Notes under the pieces: generated by a model
What the model was told of the DNA's origin: nothing
Database searches by the model: none
Seen by the model: the letters and a program-made list of their open reading frames with translations, nothing else
NCBI GenBank assembly: GCA_947497985.1
Contig: CANMIX010000010.1
Location: forward strand, 118,670-182,669
Reading direction: 5' to 3'
Length of the DNA: 64,000 nt
DNA from: an uncultured Paracoccaceae bacterium
GTDB taxonomy: Bacteria; Pseudomonadota; Alphaproteobacteria; Rhodobacterales; Rhodobacteraceae
Part shown: one piece after another, positions 1-9,800 of the stretch
How the letters are laid out: each line of letters starts with the position of its first letter
How positions within the stretch are numbered: position 1 is the first letter of the stretch
Position numbers and translations under genes: made by a program

Positions 1-467
1 GCGCCAGCGTTTCTACCGATATGGGTTCCCATGTTAGGTTTCTCATTGAATCTCACCAAGGCTTTCCAGCTAGCTCTAGCCCGAGATCAAACAAATAGCC
101 AATCCAGAAGTGTACTTCCGAAAAGCGGACATTAGCCCGATGGTTGCAAACGGCAGCTTCGTCCACATGATCGACTGCAGTTGCAGTCGACCCGGTTTAC
201 AATGTCTGCTCAGGGTACGGAACCCCTCAAGGGAGGCCTTCGTCGGCTGTGCCGAAAACGGCAGGGGCCATCCTGAATGATCAATGAACCGTTATCACCC
301 CATTTCAAAGATTGGTTCGCGATACTCATATCAATGGCTATCGAAATTTGCTCAGGTTGCATTGATGCAGTGCGCTGTGTCTCGACCAAGTCCTGAGTTG
401 ATGTCTTGCAGTCGAACTTCTCCAACGCTTCAGTAGCGCCCAGTTTCCCGCTTTCGATCCGACCCGT
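1..467. other. Non-coding left edge, no gene supported
   Basis: No reading frame here has a convincing start, ribosome binding site and protein-like composition. The short frames on the minus strand look like chance openings. The stretch lies downstream of the flavoprotein gene stop and may hold degraded sequence; a strong small palindrome at 171-190 is listed separately. Nothing else stands out. Confidence 0.6.
171..190. repeat. Short palindrome in the left intergenic stretch
   Basis: TCGACTGCA and TGCAGTCGA form 9-bp perfect arms around a 2-nt centre (GT). It is not followed by a T run on either strand, so it is not an obvious terminator. Its role is unknown; it could be a protein-binding site or a remnant of a mobile sequence end. 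Confidence 0.5.
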
Positions 468-2513
468 TCAGATGTCCTTGACCAACCGCAAGGCGTCGTA
501 AATTGCCGCATGTGTGTTGCGGGCAGAGACGGCGTCACCGATCCGAAAGAGTTGGAACTGACCCGTTTCGTTGCGTCGGACTGTTTGTGGCGCGCCTTCG
601 ATCAACGCATCATAGTCCACCGCACCGCCATTTGAGCTGAGCGGTTTAAGACCGTTATACAGCTCGTCCAAGGGCAGGGTGCCATAGTTGATCACAACTT
701 GGTCGTAGTCTTGGTCTCGCGAGTGCTCGCTGTAATCCGTGCCAATTGTTGCCGCCAATTTGTTGCCCTTGCGCGTCACGTCAAGCAGCCTTCGTGTGAC
801 CGTGAAGGTGACGTCCTTGTCCTGCAATGATCGCACATAGGGAACTAAATTCATCGCCATCACACCTGGGGCAAAGGTGCGGTCCGGGGTCATGATCTCA
901 ACCGATGATCCCGCCGCCGCTGCAACATCCGCAGCCTGCAGCCCGGCGTGGTCTCCAGCTTCGTCGTAAATCAAAACGTTTTGTGCCGGTTTCACGTCGC
1001 CCGCGATCAGGTCCCAAGATGTCACCACGTGAGAGACGTCCTTACCGCTTTCGAACAGTTCGGTGTTGGGAATCCCACCGGTGGCGACAATCACGACATC
1101 GGGGTTCAGAGCCGTAACATCCTCGACCTCGGCCCAGGTGTTGAAGTGAAACACCACATCGCGGGCTGCACATTGTGCCATACGCCAGTCAATGATCGAC
1201 AGCATTTCGCGACGACGTGGGTTTTGGGCTGTTAGGCGGACCTGCCCGCCGGGGTCTGGTTGCGCCTCAAAGACGATAACGTCATGGCCCCGTTCCGCAG
1301 CCACGCGCGCGGCCTCGAGGCCAGCGGGGCCAGCACCTATGACTACAATTTTGCGTTTCGTTGCGGCGGTTTCGATCGTGTGCGGCATCGTCAGCTCGCG
1401 TCCAGTGGCCGCGTTGTGAATGCAGAGCGCGTCACCTGCTTCGTAGATGCGGTCCAGACAATAGGTTGCGCCGACACAGGGGCGGATATCATCCTCGCGG
1501 CCCTCGATGATCTTTTTCACAACATGAGGGTCGGCCATATGCGCGCGCGTCATCCCAACCATGTCGAGCAGACCGTTTTCAACCGCGTGACGGGCTGTGG
1601 CGACATCGGGTATCTTTGCCGCATGGAATGTGGGCATGCTCGTTAATTTCTTGACCTGCCCTGCGAAATCCAAGTGAGGTGCATTTTTCATGCCTTGGAT
1701 CGGGATCACATCTGTCATGGCGGGATCGGTGTGGATCCGCCCGCGCACAACGTTGAGAAAATCAAGCTGCCCTGTCTCAGCCAGCGTTTTGGAAATCTTT
1801 AACCCGTCCTCGGGGGTGATGCCGCCTTTCTGCGCTTCGTCTGCCGTGTAGCGAAAGCCAACGATGAACTCTTCCCCAACCCGTTTGCGAATGGCTGCCA
1901 AGACGTCCAGCGGAAAACGCATCCGGTTTTCCAACGTATCTGCGCCGTAGGGTCCGACCAGATCATTGGTTAGCGGTGACCAGAATTGATCCAGCAGATG
2001 GCCATAGACCTGCAATTCAATCCCATCCATGCCGCCCGCTTTCATCCGTTCAGCAGCGTCCGCAAAGTCAGTGATGATGCGCTCTATATCCCAATCTTCG
2101 ATCAGTTTGGGAAAGGCACGGTGCGCCGGTTCACGGTGTTTGGAGGAGGACACAGATGGCAACCAATCGCCTTTGTTCCATGTCGTGCGCCTGCCCAGGT
2201 GGGTCAACTGGATCATGACGGCGCATCCGTGTTCATGGCAGCCATCCGTCAAATTTTGGATCCACGGCACAACTTCGTCTTTGTAGGCGAGAATATTGTT
2301 GAACACTGGCGGGCTGTCTTTGGACACAGCAGCAGATCCCGCTGTCATAGCCAGCGCGACACCTGCCTTGGCACGTTCAGCGTGATAGGCGCGATACCGG
2401 TCTTTTGGCATACCGTCTTCGGGGTAGGCGGGTTCGTGACTGGTCGTCATAATCCGGTTTTTCAACGTCAGATGTTTCAGCTGATATGGCTGGAGCAATG
2501 GATCTTTGGTCAC
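468..2513 (-). CDS. NADH:flavin oxidoreductase, N-methyl amino acid demethylase type
   Basis: 681-residue cytoplasmic flavoprotein of the trimethylamine dehydrogenase/2,4-dienoyl-CoA reductase class. The N-terminal half is an Old Yellow Enzyme TIM barrel (ENRMRFPLDV motif). An iron-sulfur segment follows (CVGATYC, then a Cys 12 residues on), and then an FAD/NAD(P) Rossmann part beginning KIVVIGAGPAGLEAA. The layout matches family members annotated as N-methylproline (stachydrine) or dimethylglycine demethylases, so oxidative removal of an N-methyl group from an osmolyte is the likely reaction; the substrate cannot be read. The second Cys position of the usual C-x2-C-x2-C motif is Ala. I chose the GTG at 2513 because GAGG sits 8 nt upstream; another GTG at 2534 has no ribosome site. 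A TetR gene is divergent. Confidence 0.85.
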   Translation of the reverse strand: MTKDPLLQPYQLKHLTLKNRIMTTSHEPAYPEDGMPKDRYRAYHAERAKAGVALAMTAGSAAVSKDSPPVFNNILAYKDEVVPWIQNLTDGCHEHGCAVMIQLTHLGRRTTWNKGDWLPSVSSSKHREPAHRAFPKLIEDWDIERIITDFADAAERMKAGGMDGIELQVYGHLLDQFWSPLTNDLVGPYGADTLENRMRFPLDVLAAIRKRVGEEFIVGFRYTADEAQKGGITPEDGLKISKTLAETGQLDFLNVVRGRIHTDPAMTDVIPIQGMKNAPHLDFAGQVKKLTSMPTFHAAKIPDVATARHAVENGLLDMVGMTRAHMADPHVVKKIIEGREDDIRPCVGATYCLDRIYEAGDALCIHNAATGRELTMPHTIETAATKRKIVVIGAGPAGLEAARVAAERGHDVIVFEAQPDPGGQVRLTAQNPRRREMLSIIDWRMAQCAARDVVFHFNTWAEVEDVTALNPDVVIVATGGIPNTELFESGKDVSHVVTSWDLIAGDVKPAQNVLIYDEAGDHAGLQAADVAAAAGSSVEIMTPDRTFAPGVMAMNLVPYVRSLQDKDVTFTVTRRLLDVTRKGNKLAATIGTDYSEHSRDQDYDQVVINYGTLPLDELYNGLKPLSSNGGAVDYDALIEGAPQTVRRNETGQFQLFRIGDAVSARNTHAAIYDALRLVKDI

Positions 2514-2534
2514 AGGAACGCCCTCGCTTGGCAC

Positions 2535-2586
2535 TTGACAGGTGTGTCATGAAGGGAAGTTTTCGCTTAATTGACATATGTGTCAA
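2535..2586. promoter_or_regulatory. Two tandem palindromic operators between the flavoprotein and tetR genes
   Basis: TTGACAGGTGTGTCAT (2535-2550) and TTGACATATGTGTCAA (2571-2586) are two copies of the same dyad, TTGACA-N4-TGTCAW, with centres 36 bp apart. They fill the divergent promoter region. This is what a TetR dimer pair would bind to repress both genes. The TTGACA half could also serve as a -35 element, which would make repression by occlusion simple. Confidence 0.75.
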
Positions 2587-2604
2587 GTCACTTAGGATGA
2601 AGCA

Positions 2605-3216
2605 ATGAACACTTCTCACACCCGCCAACGGGGTTCAAAAGAACTGTGGCTGAATGCTGCCTACGAAATGCTCGTTTCTAGCGGAATAGAAGCTGTCAAA
2701 GTGATGGCACTGGCCAAGAAGCTGAACCTGTCACGCACAGGATTCTATTGGTTTTTTGACGACCTAGGTGCATTGCACGCAGAGATGATTGCGCTTTGGG
2801 AGCACAGGAATACAGGGAACCTGGTCGCGGCGTGCCAAGTGCCTGCGGAAAATGTCTGCGAGGCACTGTTTAACGTTATGGATTGTTGGCTTGATCCAAC
2901 GCTCTTTGATGCGCCTCTAGACCTCGCGATCCGAAACTGGGCCCGCGTTGATGCGTCCCTTCAAGACCGGCTGAGCGCCGCAGACGCGCGTCGGCTTGAC
3001 GCCGTTGCTGGATTGTTTCAGCGCCATGGCTTTACCCCTGAGCAAGCCGAAGCGCGCAGCATGACGTTGATCTACACGCAGGTTGGATACATCTCGATGT
3101 ATGTCGAAGAAGATCGCAAAGAGCGCCTGTTGCGTGTGCAACGCTACGTCGAAGTTTTTTCCGGCATCGTTCCATCGCATGAGGATTTCGATCGTTTTCT
3201 CGCGCGCCATGCCTAG
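2605..3216 (+). CDS. TetR/AcrR family transcriptional regulator
   Basis: 203 residues. The N-terminal helix-turn-helix is clear (about residues 10-55, with MALAKKLNLSRTGFYWFFDD as recognition region), followed by an all-helical ligand-binding domain. AGGA lies 8 nt before the ATG. The gene is divergent from the demethylase-type flavoprotein, and the only sites between them are two matching palindromes, so it probably represses that gene and itself and responds to the methylated substrate or a product. The ligand is inferred, not visible. It ends convergently with the lectin-like gene. Confidence 0.85.
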   Translation: MNTSHTRQRGSKELWLNAAYEMLVSSGIEAVKVMALAKKLNLSRTGFYWFFDDLGALHAEMIALWEHRNTGNLVAACQVPAENVCEALFNVMDCWLDPTLFDAPLDLAIRNWARVDASLQDRLSAADARRLDAVAGLFQRHGFTPEQAEARSMTLIYTQVGYISMYVEEDRKERLLRVQRYVEVFSGIVPSHEDFDRFLARHA

Positions 3217-3389
3217 GGAGCGGCGGCGCGCATTTGCTTGATGAACCAGGTAAATTTAGCAGAAATCCGTAGGGAGCGTGCGCCTGGGCTGAAGGCATGT
3301 TGGGAACCTGGGTCGATGGTCCAATATAGCCATCAACCTGGTGACGGAACAACGCGGGCATGGCTTGCAAACGATGCTATGCGCAGGTT

Positions 3390-3435
3390 CAAAAAATGCC
3401 GGAGCACTTCAGAAAGACGTCGAGGGCTCCGGCAT
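3390..3435 (-). terminator. Rho-independent terminator of the lectin-like gene
   Basis: ATGCCGGAGC (3396-3405) pairs with GCTCCGGCAT (3426-3435), a 10-bp perfect stem with a 20-nt loop. On the minus strand the stem is followed by six T residues (the A run at 3390-3395), right after the stop of the gene at 3440. Confidence 0.8.
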
Positions 3436-3439
3436 AAGG

Positions 3440-3988
3440 TTACTTTGAGTAGTCTTTAATAACCCATTCTTTGAAGCTTGCCTCCAACCCGTCACACGCG
3501 GCGAGAATGAGATCGCGGGATTGGTAAGGGCCTGCATCGTCGATGGTTTCTGCGACGGTCAAACACTGCGTGGGAGCCGAGGCGAGGTGTATCTGCATGC
3601 TATCGGTATCATAGGCAAAGACTTGGTTTGGGTCGGCGGCGTCGCAGGCGATCAATCCAAACGGGTTAACAGCATCCTCTGGTGCGTTATAGGCCATGCA
3701 CAAGTTATCAAATGTGGCCGACGCAATCGTGCCGGTGTCTGCGGAAAATGCGAACAGAACGTCGTCACCATTTGGCTTGCAGGAATGGGCCTGGAGCTGA
3801 TCGCTCAACCCGCGTCCTTCGGTGTCGATACACCAGCCCAGCTTGGCGTCTTCATTGAGGTTATCCTTGAGGTGGACAATGGGTCCAACCGTTTGGATGC
3901 GCGGAGCTTCGGCGAGCGATGCATGAGGGGTGATCAGACCAAACAATGCCGCCAGAATGCTGGAATGCGTTAGGATGTATGTTGTCAT
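3440..3988 (-). CDS. Secreted protein with ricin-type beta-trefoil-like repeats
   Basis: 182 residues with an N-terminal signal peptide (hydrophobic ILAALFGLITPHASLAEA, cleavage near residue 27), so exported to the periplasm or outside. The mature part has three similar blocks, each with a C-h-x-hydrophobic start and an acidic or aromatic end: GWCIDTEGRG, NLCMAYN and QCLTVAE. They are spaced about 40-45 residues apart and the last ends in FKEWVI. This pattern resembles a ricin-B (QxW) lectin fold, so sugar binding is possible; no catalytic domain is present. AGGA lies about 9 nt before the ATG. It stands alone between two regulators. Confidence 0.55.
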   Translation of the reverse strand: MTTYILTHSSILAALFGLITPHASLAEAPRIQTVGPIVHLKDNLNEDAKLGWCIDTEGRGLSDQLQAHSCKPNGDDVLFAFSADTGTIASATFDNLCMAYNAPEDAVNPFGLIACDAADPNQVFAYDTDSMQIHLASAPTQCLTVAETIDDAGPYQSRDLILAACDGLEASFKEWVIKDYSK

Positions 3989-4102
3989 TTTAGAGGTTCC
4001 TTATTTGAGCGGGATCAAAACCTTCACTTGCGAAAACTGCGAATGTCCGAGGCAATTTTCAAAAACTGCAGGTGACTTTGGTGCGAAGGCAAAGGTCTGC
4101 GT

Positions 4103-4828
4103 CTACGCGCCGAACTGTTGTTGAAAGGTGCGAATGCGTGCGGCGTTCACGCCTCGGTCGCTTCGGCCTACGCGTGACACACTTCGCATATCTACACGGC
4201 TGCCGTCTGCCTGAGGCGTCACAACAATCACCACATCATCCGCAAAATAGAAGACTGGGGTGCGGGCGGTTGCCTCAAAGCGCAAAGCGGCCGCGTCTGA
4301 GGCCACAATTTCCCAGCCCATCTGCGCGGCGACGGTCAAAGCGCGCTGAAAAGCGTCTTCGCTGGGCAAATCGGTCATCAGTGGTCCAATATCGGGGTAG
4401 GCCTTGGCCTGGGTCTCGGCGAGCTCTGGTCCTCCGTATTTGAGGGGATTGCGTGCTCCCGGACGGGTTTCATCCAACACCAGAAAGGCCGGAGGATTGG
4501 CCGTGTCGGTTGAGATATTGTGGATTGGCGCGGCGCGTTTGGGTGGGTTCAACGTATTTGCGATCATTGGTGTCAAACACGCGCCACCAAAGGCCAGCGC
4601 AATAGCGCCAAGGGCGGCCTTGGACGTTTCCTTGCGGATCACGTGAATGACCAGCGCCACCAGACCAACGCCAGCGACACCCATGCCCAATGAATTGAAA
4701 TAGTTGCGATAAAGGCCAAAGCCGGTGATCGGATCCCACAGTCCGAAGCGCGCGCCAAACAGCATCAAGGCGACACCCGCTGCTCCAAGGATGGCCACTA
4801 TAAAAGCAATCTTGCCCGCATGTTTCAT
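4103..4828 (-). CDS. DUF1499 family membrane protein
   Basis: 241 residues. Three hydrophobic segments in the first 95 residues (about 7-26, 48-65 and 73-90) anchor it in the inner membrane. The C-terminal 130 residues form the DUF1499 domain (typical QRALTVAAQMGWEIVASD, then a strand-rich DVVIVVTPQ and VDMRSVSRVGRSDRGVNAARI). The family has no established activity. The gene is divergent from a TetR gene, with only 78 bp of shared promoter that carries a TGCAAA palindrome, so it is probably under the control of that regulator. Confidence 0.8.
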   Translation of the reverse strand: MKHAGKIAFIVAILGAAGVALMLFGARFGLWDPITGFGLYRNYFNSLGMGVAGVGLVALVIHVIRKETSKAALGAIALAFGGACLTPMIANTLNPPKRAAPIHNISTDTANPPAFLVLDETRPGARNPLKYGGPELAETQAKAYPDIGPLMTDLPSEDAFQRALTVAAQMGWEIVASDAAALRFEATARTPVFYFADDVVIVVTPQADGSRVDMRSVSRVGRSDRGVNAARIRTFQQQFGA

Positions 4829-4872
4829 TTCGACCCCAACACTTGACTTGCCAATAAATTACCTGCTTGATA

Positions 4873-4895
4873 TGCAAACTTTGCACACTATGCAA
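4873..4895. promoter_or_regulatory. Operator-like palindromes before tetR (second copy)
   Basis: TGCAAACTTTGCA (4873-4885) is a perfect 13-nt palindrome. Its right half is reused in a second inverted repeat, TTGCA-N5-TGCAA (4881-4895). It lies 12-34 nt before the GTG start of the TetR gene and in the promoter region of the divergent DUF1499 gene. An autoregulatory TetR operator is the simplest reading. A related GCAAA/TTTGC dyad stands before the efflux genes. Confidence 0.65.
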
Positions 4896-4906
4896 GGATT
4901 ACATGA

Positions 4907-5497
4907 GTGACCTCTCCGCTACGTGAAAGACGACGTCAGGAAACAGCGCGCGAAATTCAAAAAGCGACGCTGGAATTGGCCATGCAGAAGAGCGTGGAAG
5001 ACATCACAACCGAGGAAATTGCCGCTGCGGCGGGTGTCAGCACACGGACGTTTTTCAACTATTATCCCAACAAAGAAGCCGCTGCGATCGGGCATCCGCC
5101 GAGCTTTTCAGAAGAAACAAAGGATGCTTTGCGCAAGGGCACAGGGTCGTTGGCGGCTGATATCAAAGCGCTTTTGGATGAGCACATGAAGATATTGGTT
5201 CGGGATGAAGCCATTGTTCGGGGCGTGGGCAATGTCCTCAGGACGAATGAAAAAGCGCGCGGCATCCTTGATGGGTTTCTCGTAGGCGAAAGGCGCGCGC
5301 TGACAGAAGTTCTTTGTAGCCGTGTGGAAAACCGTCAAACCGCCACAGCACTTGCCAAAAATGCCGTCGACGCAATCGGAGGGTCAATTTTCCTTTGGGA
5401 GCACACAGAAGGCATGTCGCTTCATCAAGCTTTGGATGTTGTCTGGGACGGCTTGATCGATGCGTCACGGCTCCTTTCATCCTCGCCGACTGAATAG
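4907..5497 (+). CDS. TetR family regulator, probably of the downstream RND pump
   Basis: 196 residues with an N-terminal helix-turn-helix (about 12-58; IAAAAGVSTRTFFNYYPNKE), typical of TetR proteins that control efflux pumps, and a helical C-terminal domain. The start is the GTG at 4907, with AGGA 8 nt upstream; the ATG at 4903 is out of frame and closes after seven codons. It is followed in the same direction, 207 bp on, by the membrane fusion and RND genes. Shared GCAAA half-sites before tetR and before the pump genes support it as their repressor. The inducer cannot be told. Confidence 0.85.
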   Translation: MTSPLRERRRQETAREIQKATLELAMQKSVEDITTEEIAAAAGVSTRTFFNYYPNKEAAAIGHPPSFSEETKDALRKGTGSLAADIKALLDEHMKILVRDEAIVRGVGNVLRTNEKARGILDGFLVGERRALTEVLCSRVENRQTATALAKNAVDAIGGSIFLWEHTEGMSLHQALDVVWDGLIDASRLLSSSPTE

Positions 5498-5632
5498 GCG
5501 AAACAATGTCGTTTTCTTTGCCTCTTGGGACGCGCGCAACTCGGGGGCACGTCAGCGAAAATTTATCGACCGAAATGTCCGTCTGCGCCGTTTGATCCGC
5601 AAATAGGAGTGAAACCAAAAGTGCCGGTGATG

Positions 5633-5655
5633 TTTGCGAAGGGGCAAATCGCAAA
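5633..5655. promoter_or_regulatory. Inverted repeat upstream of the RND operon
   Basis: TTTGCGA (5633-5639) and TCGCAAA (5649-5655) are perfect 7-bp arms with a 9-nt spacer, ending 49 nt before the ATG of the membrane fusion gene. The half-site resembles the TTTGCA/TGCAAA sites before the preceding tetR gene, so one regulator may bind both. Confidence 0.6.
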
Positions 5656-5704
5656 TTTGAGCCGAACCCACACCCGCACCAGAGATTCTACGAAAGGCTA
5701 AAAT

Positions 5705-6826
5705 ATGAACAAGACTCTCTCTGTCCTCGCGTCGTTCTCCATTGTAGCGGGCGCTTACCTCTGGTCGTTTGGTCTTCCAGAAGTGTTCCGTTCGGGCGAG
5801 AGCGACCAAGCCGCCGCGGCGCAAGGCCCGGGTGGGCCTGGCTTTGGTCGACCTGGCGGAGGAGGGGCGACGACGGTCGTGTTGACGAAACTTGCCATGC
5901 AACCCTACGCCGATACGTTTCGGGCAATCGGCAGTTCGGAAGCGGTGCGCAGCGCGACGGTCACCTCAGACGTGTCTGGCAGAGTGGTTGAGGTCAACCT
6001 TCCGGCAAACGCACAGGTCGAGCAGGGCGATGTTCTGATACAGCTTGATGCACGGGCTGCGAAGCTCTCGTTGGAAGCCGCGCAGAACGAGCTGCAACAG
6101 GCCTCTGACACTGTGGCGCGCTACGAACGCTTGCGCCAGTCGGGAAACTCTACGGTTTCGGAAGTGACGATCTCGGACGCGCTGTTGGCGCAACGTCTCG
6201 CCGAAGCCAATGTTGGACTGGCGCAACTCACTCTCGAAGACCTAACGATCCGCGCGCCCGTCTCGGGTAGGCTGGGACTGAGCGACGTTAATATAGGCGA
6301 TTTCATTAGCGCCAATGATGCAATCGTCACAATCGACAATTCCAGCGCGCTGTTGGTTGAATTTGAATTGCCCGAACGATCCGTTGGGTTCCTGTCACTT
6401 GGGCGCGAAGTGACCTTGGGAACGCCGTCTTTGACTGGGCGACCATTTCAAGGCGAGATCACGTCGTTTGACAGTCGAATTGATGGGGTGACCCGAAGCG
6501 TGACAGTCAAAGCGCGGGTCGAAAACCCAGATGACATACTGTGGCCGGGCATGACGTTCACGGTGCGGCTCACAAATCTGAGCGAACCCCTTCTGGTGGT
6601 GCCCACAACCGCCATTACCTGGTCACGCGAGGGCGCCAGTATCTGGTTTGAAAACGAAGGTGTTGCCATGAGCGCGCCCGCGACCATCCTGTTTCGCCGG
6701 GATGAGCGTGCCTGGGTGGATGTAGACTTGCCGACTGACACCAAGGTTGTGACCGAAGGCGCACATAAACTGCGCCTAGGTGCCGCGATCACTGACGTGA
6801 ACATGGCCACCCAGGAGCCGACATGA
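5705..6826 (+). CDS. RND efflux periplasmic adaptor (membrane fusion protein)
   Basis: 373 residues. An N-terminal membrane anchor or signal (about 5-24) is followed by a Gly/Pro-rich linker, then the biotinyl-lipoyl half-motif (TSDVSGRVVEVNLPANAQVE, about 88-107), a coiled-coil hairpin (about 120-175), the second lipoyl half (LTIRAPVSGRLGLSDVNIGD), and beta-barrel and membrane-proximal domains. It links the inner-membrane pump to an outer-membrane channel. Its stop overlaps the start of the pump gene by 4 nt, so the two are translationally coupled. No TolC-like gene is nearby, so a distant outer-membrane channel must be shared. Confidence 0.9.
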   Translation: MNKTLSVLASFSIVAGAYLWSFGLPEVFRSGESDQAAAAQGPGGPGFGRPGGGGATTVVLTKLAMQPYADTFRAIGSSEAVRSATVTSDVSGRVVEVNLPANAQVEQGDVLIQLDARAAKLSLEAAQNELQQASDTVARYERLRQSGNSTVSEVTISDALLAQRLAEANVGLAQLTLEDLTIRAPVSGRLGLSDVNIGDFISANDAIVTIDNSSALLVEFELPERSVGFLSLGREVTLGTPSLTGRPFQGEITSFDSRIDGVTRSVTVKARVENPDDILWPGMTFTVRLTNLSEPLLVVPTTAITWSREGASIWFENEGVAMSAPATILFRRDERAWVDVDLPTDTKVVTEGAHKLRLGAAITDVNMATQEPT

Positions 6827-9800
6827 GCACCCCAACCATCCAACGCGCGGCCTCTGGCCTGGCCGATCTGTTTGTTGCACGACCCATTTTGGGTTTTGTG
6901 GTCAATCTCTTGATCCTAATCGCTGGTTTGGCAGCACTGTCTTCTGTTGATGTGCGTGAAATGCCGGATGTCGACCAGCCGGTTCTGTCCATCAGCACGA
7001 CATACGAAGGCGCGACGCCCGCAACGGTCGACCAGGAAATCACGCAGGTTCTTGAAGATGCGCTGAGCGCATTGGAGGGTCTGTCGTACATCGAATCCAG
7101 TTCCACCACAGGGTCGAGCAGCATCACCATCGATTTGTCTGAGGACACCGACATAGATGTGGCGGCCAACGAGGCCCGCGAAATCGTGTCTGCAACTGTG
7201 CGGGATCTGCCGGACGACCTTGACGACGACCCGACCGTTTCCAAATCGGATACCAACGCGGATGCCATCATTCGCTTGGCCGTCCTGGGGGATGTCACTC
7301 TGGATGAGTTGACGACCTTGGCCGAGGGTCGGATCTATGACCGGCTGTCCCTGATTGACGGCATCGCCGAAGTTACAACGCGCGGAGATCGCTCGAATGA
7401 GTTTCGTGTGACGCTTGATGATCGTCTGCTGCTGAGCCGGGGTTTGACCGTTTTTGACGTAACCGAAGCCCTTACAGACCTGCGCGACGATACACCCTTG
7501 GGGGAGCTGGAAACCAATGCGCAGACGATAGCCTTGCAGGTTGGAAACGCCGATGTCACCGTTGATAGTATCGGCCAAATTCTGATCGATCCCAACACGC
7601 GGGTGGCGGATGTGGCGCTGGTACAGCTGATCCCCGAAGACGCTAATGTTTTCACCCGCGTCAACGGACAGACGGCCATCGGCCTAGATATCACGCGCCA
7701 ATCCGAAGGCAACACGCTCGAAATCTCGACCGCTGTTCGCGCAGCCGTCGAAGAGCTGCGCGCAGAGCTTCCCACTGGTGTGGAACTGATCATTTCAACC
7801 GATGATGGCGTGTTCATCGAAAGCGCCTTGGTCGAGGTTGTGAAGTCCATCGGCCTGGCCACCGGTATCGTGATCCTTGTGATTTTCGCTTTCCTGCGGT
7901 CGCTACGTGCGACGCTTATCCCTGCGGTCACGATCCCGGTCGCATTGATCGGCACTGTTGCTGCGATTTGGTTGACTGGGTTTTCGGTCAATACGATCAG
8001 CCTTTTGGCTTTGGTCCTGGCGACAGGCATGGTGGTGGATGACGCCATCGTTGTGGTTGAAAATATTGTGCGCAAACGAAAAGAGGGAATGGGAGCCTTT
8101 GCGGCGGCCGCTGCAGGCACAAACGAGGTTTTCTTTGCCGTCATCTCAACCACGGCGACGCTGGCGGCTGTGTTTATTCCCATTTCGTTTCTACCCGGAC
8201 AGGCAGGCGGCGTTTTCAGCGAATTCGGCTTTGTGCTGGCGTTTGCAGTTACGTTATCCTCCACCGCGGCTCTGACCTTGGCCCCGGTTCTTGGGGCGCT
8301 TTTGGATCCCGGAAAACTGACCACAGCGCAGAAAAATACGCCTGAGACCCCAAGCCGCCTTGCACGTGGCTTTGACCGGCTGGTGGACCGCGCAATCCGC
8401 GCGCCTTTGGTGGTAATGGCTCTGGCTGTTGGGTTTGCGATCATCGCCGCCGGTGCGGCAAACACGCTGACGTCGACGATTACCCCCACCGAAGATCGCG
8501 GGTACTTTTTGATCCAAGCCAGAGGTGCGTCTGATACCACCACCGAGTATTTGGACACGCAAGTGGCTCAGATCGAAGCGATCTTGGCACCGTTTCAGGA
8601 ACGCGGGCAGGTCAGTTCGGTGCAAAGCATCATTGGGATCAGTGGGGGAACAAATGCGTTCATCGTTGTGCGCCTGCCGGATTGGGCGGACCGCGATTGG
8701 ACGCAACAATCCCTCATGCAGCCGATCAATGCCCAGCTTGCAACCGTGCCCGGTGTTCGGGTCTTTGCGATATCTCCCAACAGCCTCAACATTCGTGGTG
8801 GCGGCAATGGGCTGACATTTGCGGTGAGCGGGACGAACGTAGATGACATGAACGACGCTGCCGCTGCGCTTGCCGCCTTGATGGCGCAAGATGCGCATTT
8901 TACCAATCCGCAGGTTTCTGGCGACAGTGTGCTGGCCCAGTATGACATCATCGTGGATCAGGAAATGGCAGGCGTCTTTGGTTTGAGTGAAGCTGATATC
9001 ACCAAAACAATCAGCGCGCTGACGCAAGGTTCTGACGCAGTGAGCGTATTTATCGATGATACAGAGGTCGACGTGCGCGTGGTTCCGGGTGGCCCACCAA
9101 TTAATGACCCCAATGACCTTGAAGCGATCCAGCTCCGTCTGCCAAGTGGCGAATACGTGCCGCTTTCGTCAACGGCCTCATTGGTCCCTGCGATCAGCCA
9201 ATCTTCAATCGAGCGGCAAGGCGGCTCGCTGGCCGTATCGGTGCAGGCCAATCTGGCTAATGATGTTGAGCTGGGTGCGGCCATGACCCGTCTAAGCGAG
9301 CTTGCTGCGGAAACCCTGCCGGACGGCATGGGCATCGTCTATACAGGCGAGGCCGCCTCACTTAGCGAAAGCCAATCGGGCATCTATTTGGTGTTCGGCG
9401 TGGCAGCGATTGTGGTCTTCCTTGTTCTGGCCGCGCAATTCGAAAGCATCGCAAGCGCTGTTGTCATCATGCTGACCGTTCCTTTCGGCCTTGCCGCCGC
9501 GTTCTTTGCGATTTCCATCACGGGAGGTTCGTCGAACTATTACAGCCAGATTGGCCTGGTTCTGTTGATCGGGGTCATGGCCAAAAACGGTATTCTGATT
9601 GTCGAGTTTGCCAACCAGCTTCGGGAAGTAGGTCAGGATATCGACAGCGCCATACGCGATGCCATGCGGTTGCGTATCCGTCCGGTGATGATGACCATGG
9701 TATCCACCGTCTTTGGCGGGCTTCCACTTGTTCTGTCGTCCGGTGCAGGCGCCGAAGCGCGAATCGCGGTTGGTTGGGTGATCGTTGGCGGGCTTGGCTT

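Noticed and set aside
7335..8558. A 407-codon frame antisense to the RND permease gene
   Set aside because: Ser/Arg/Thr-rich shadow without motifs; the plus strand is a full AcrB-type protein.
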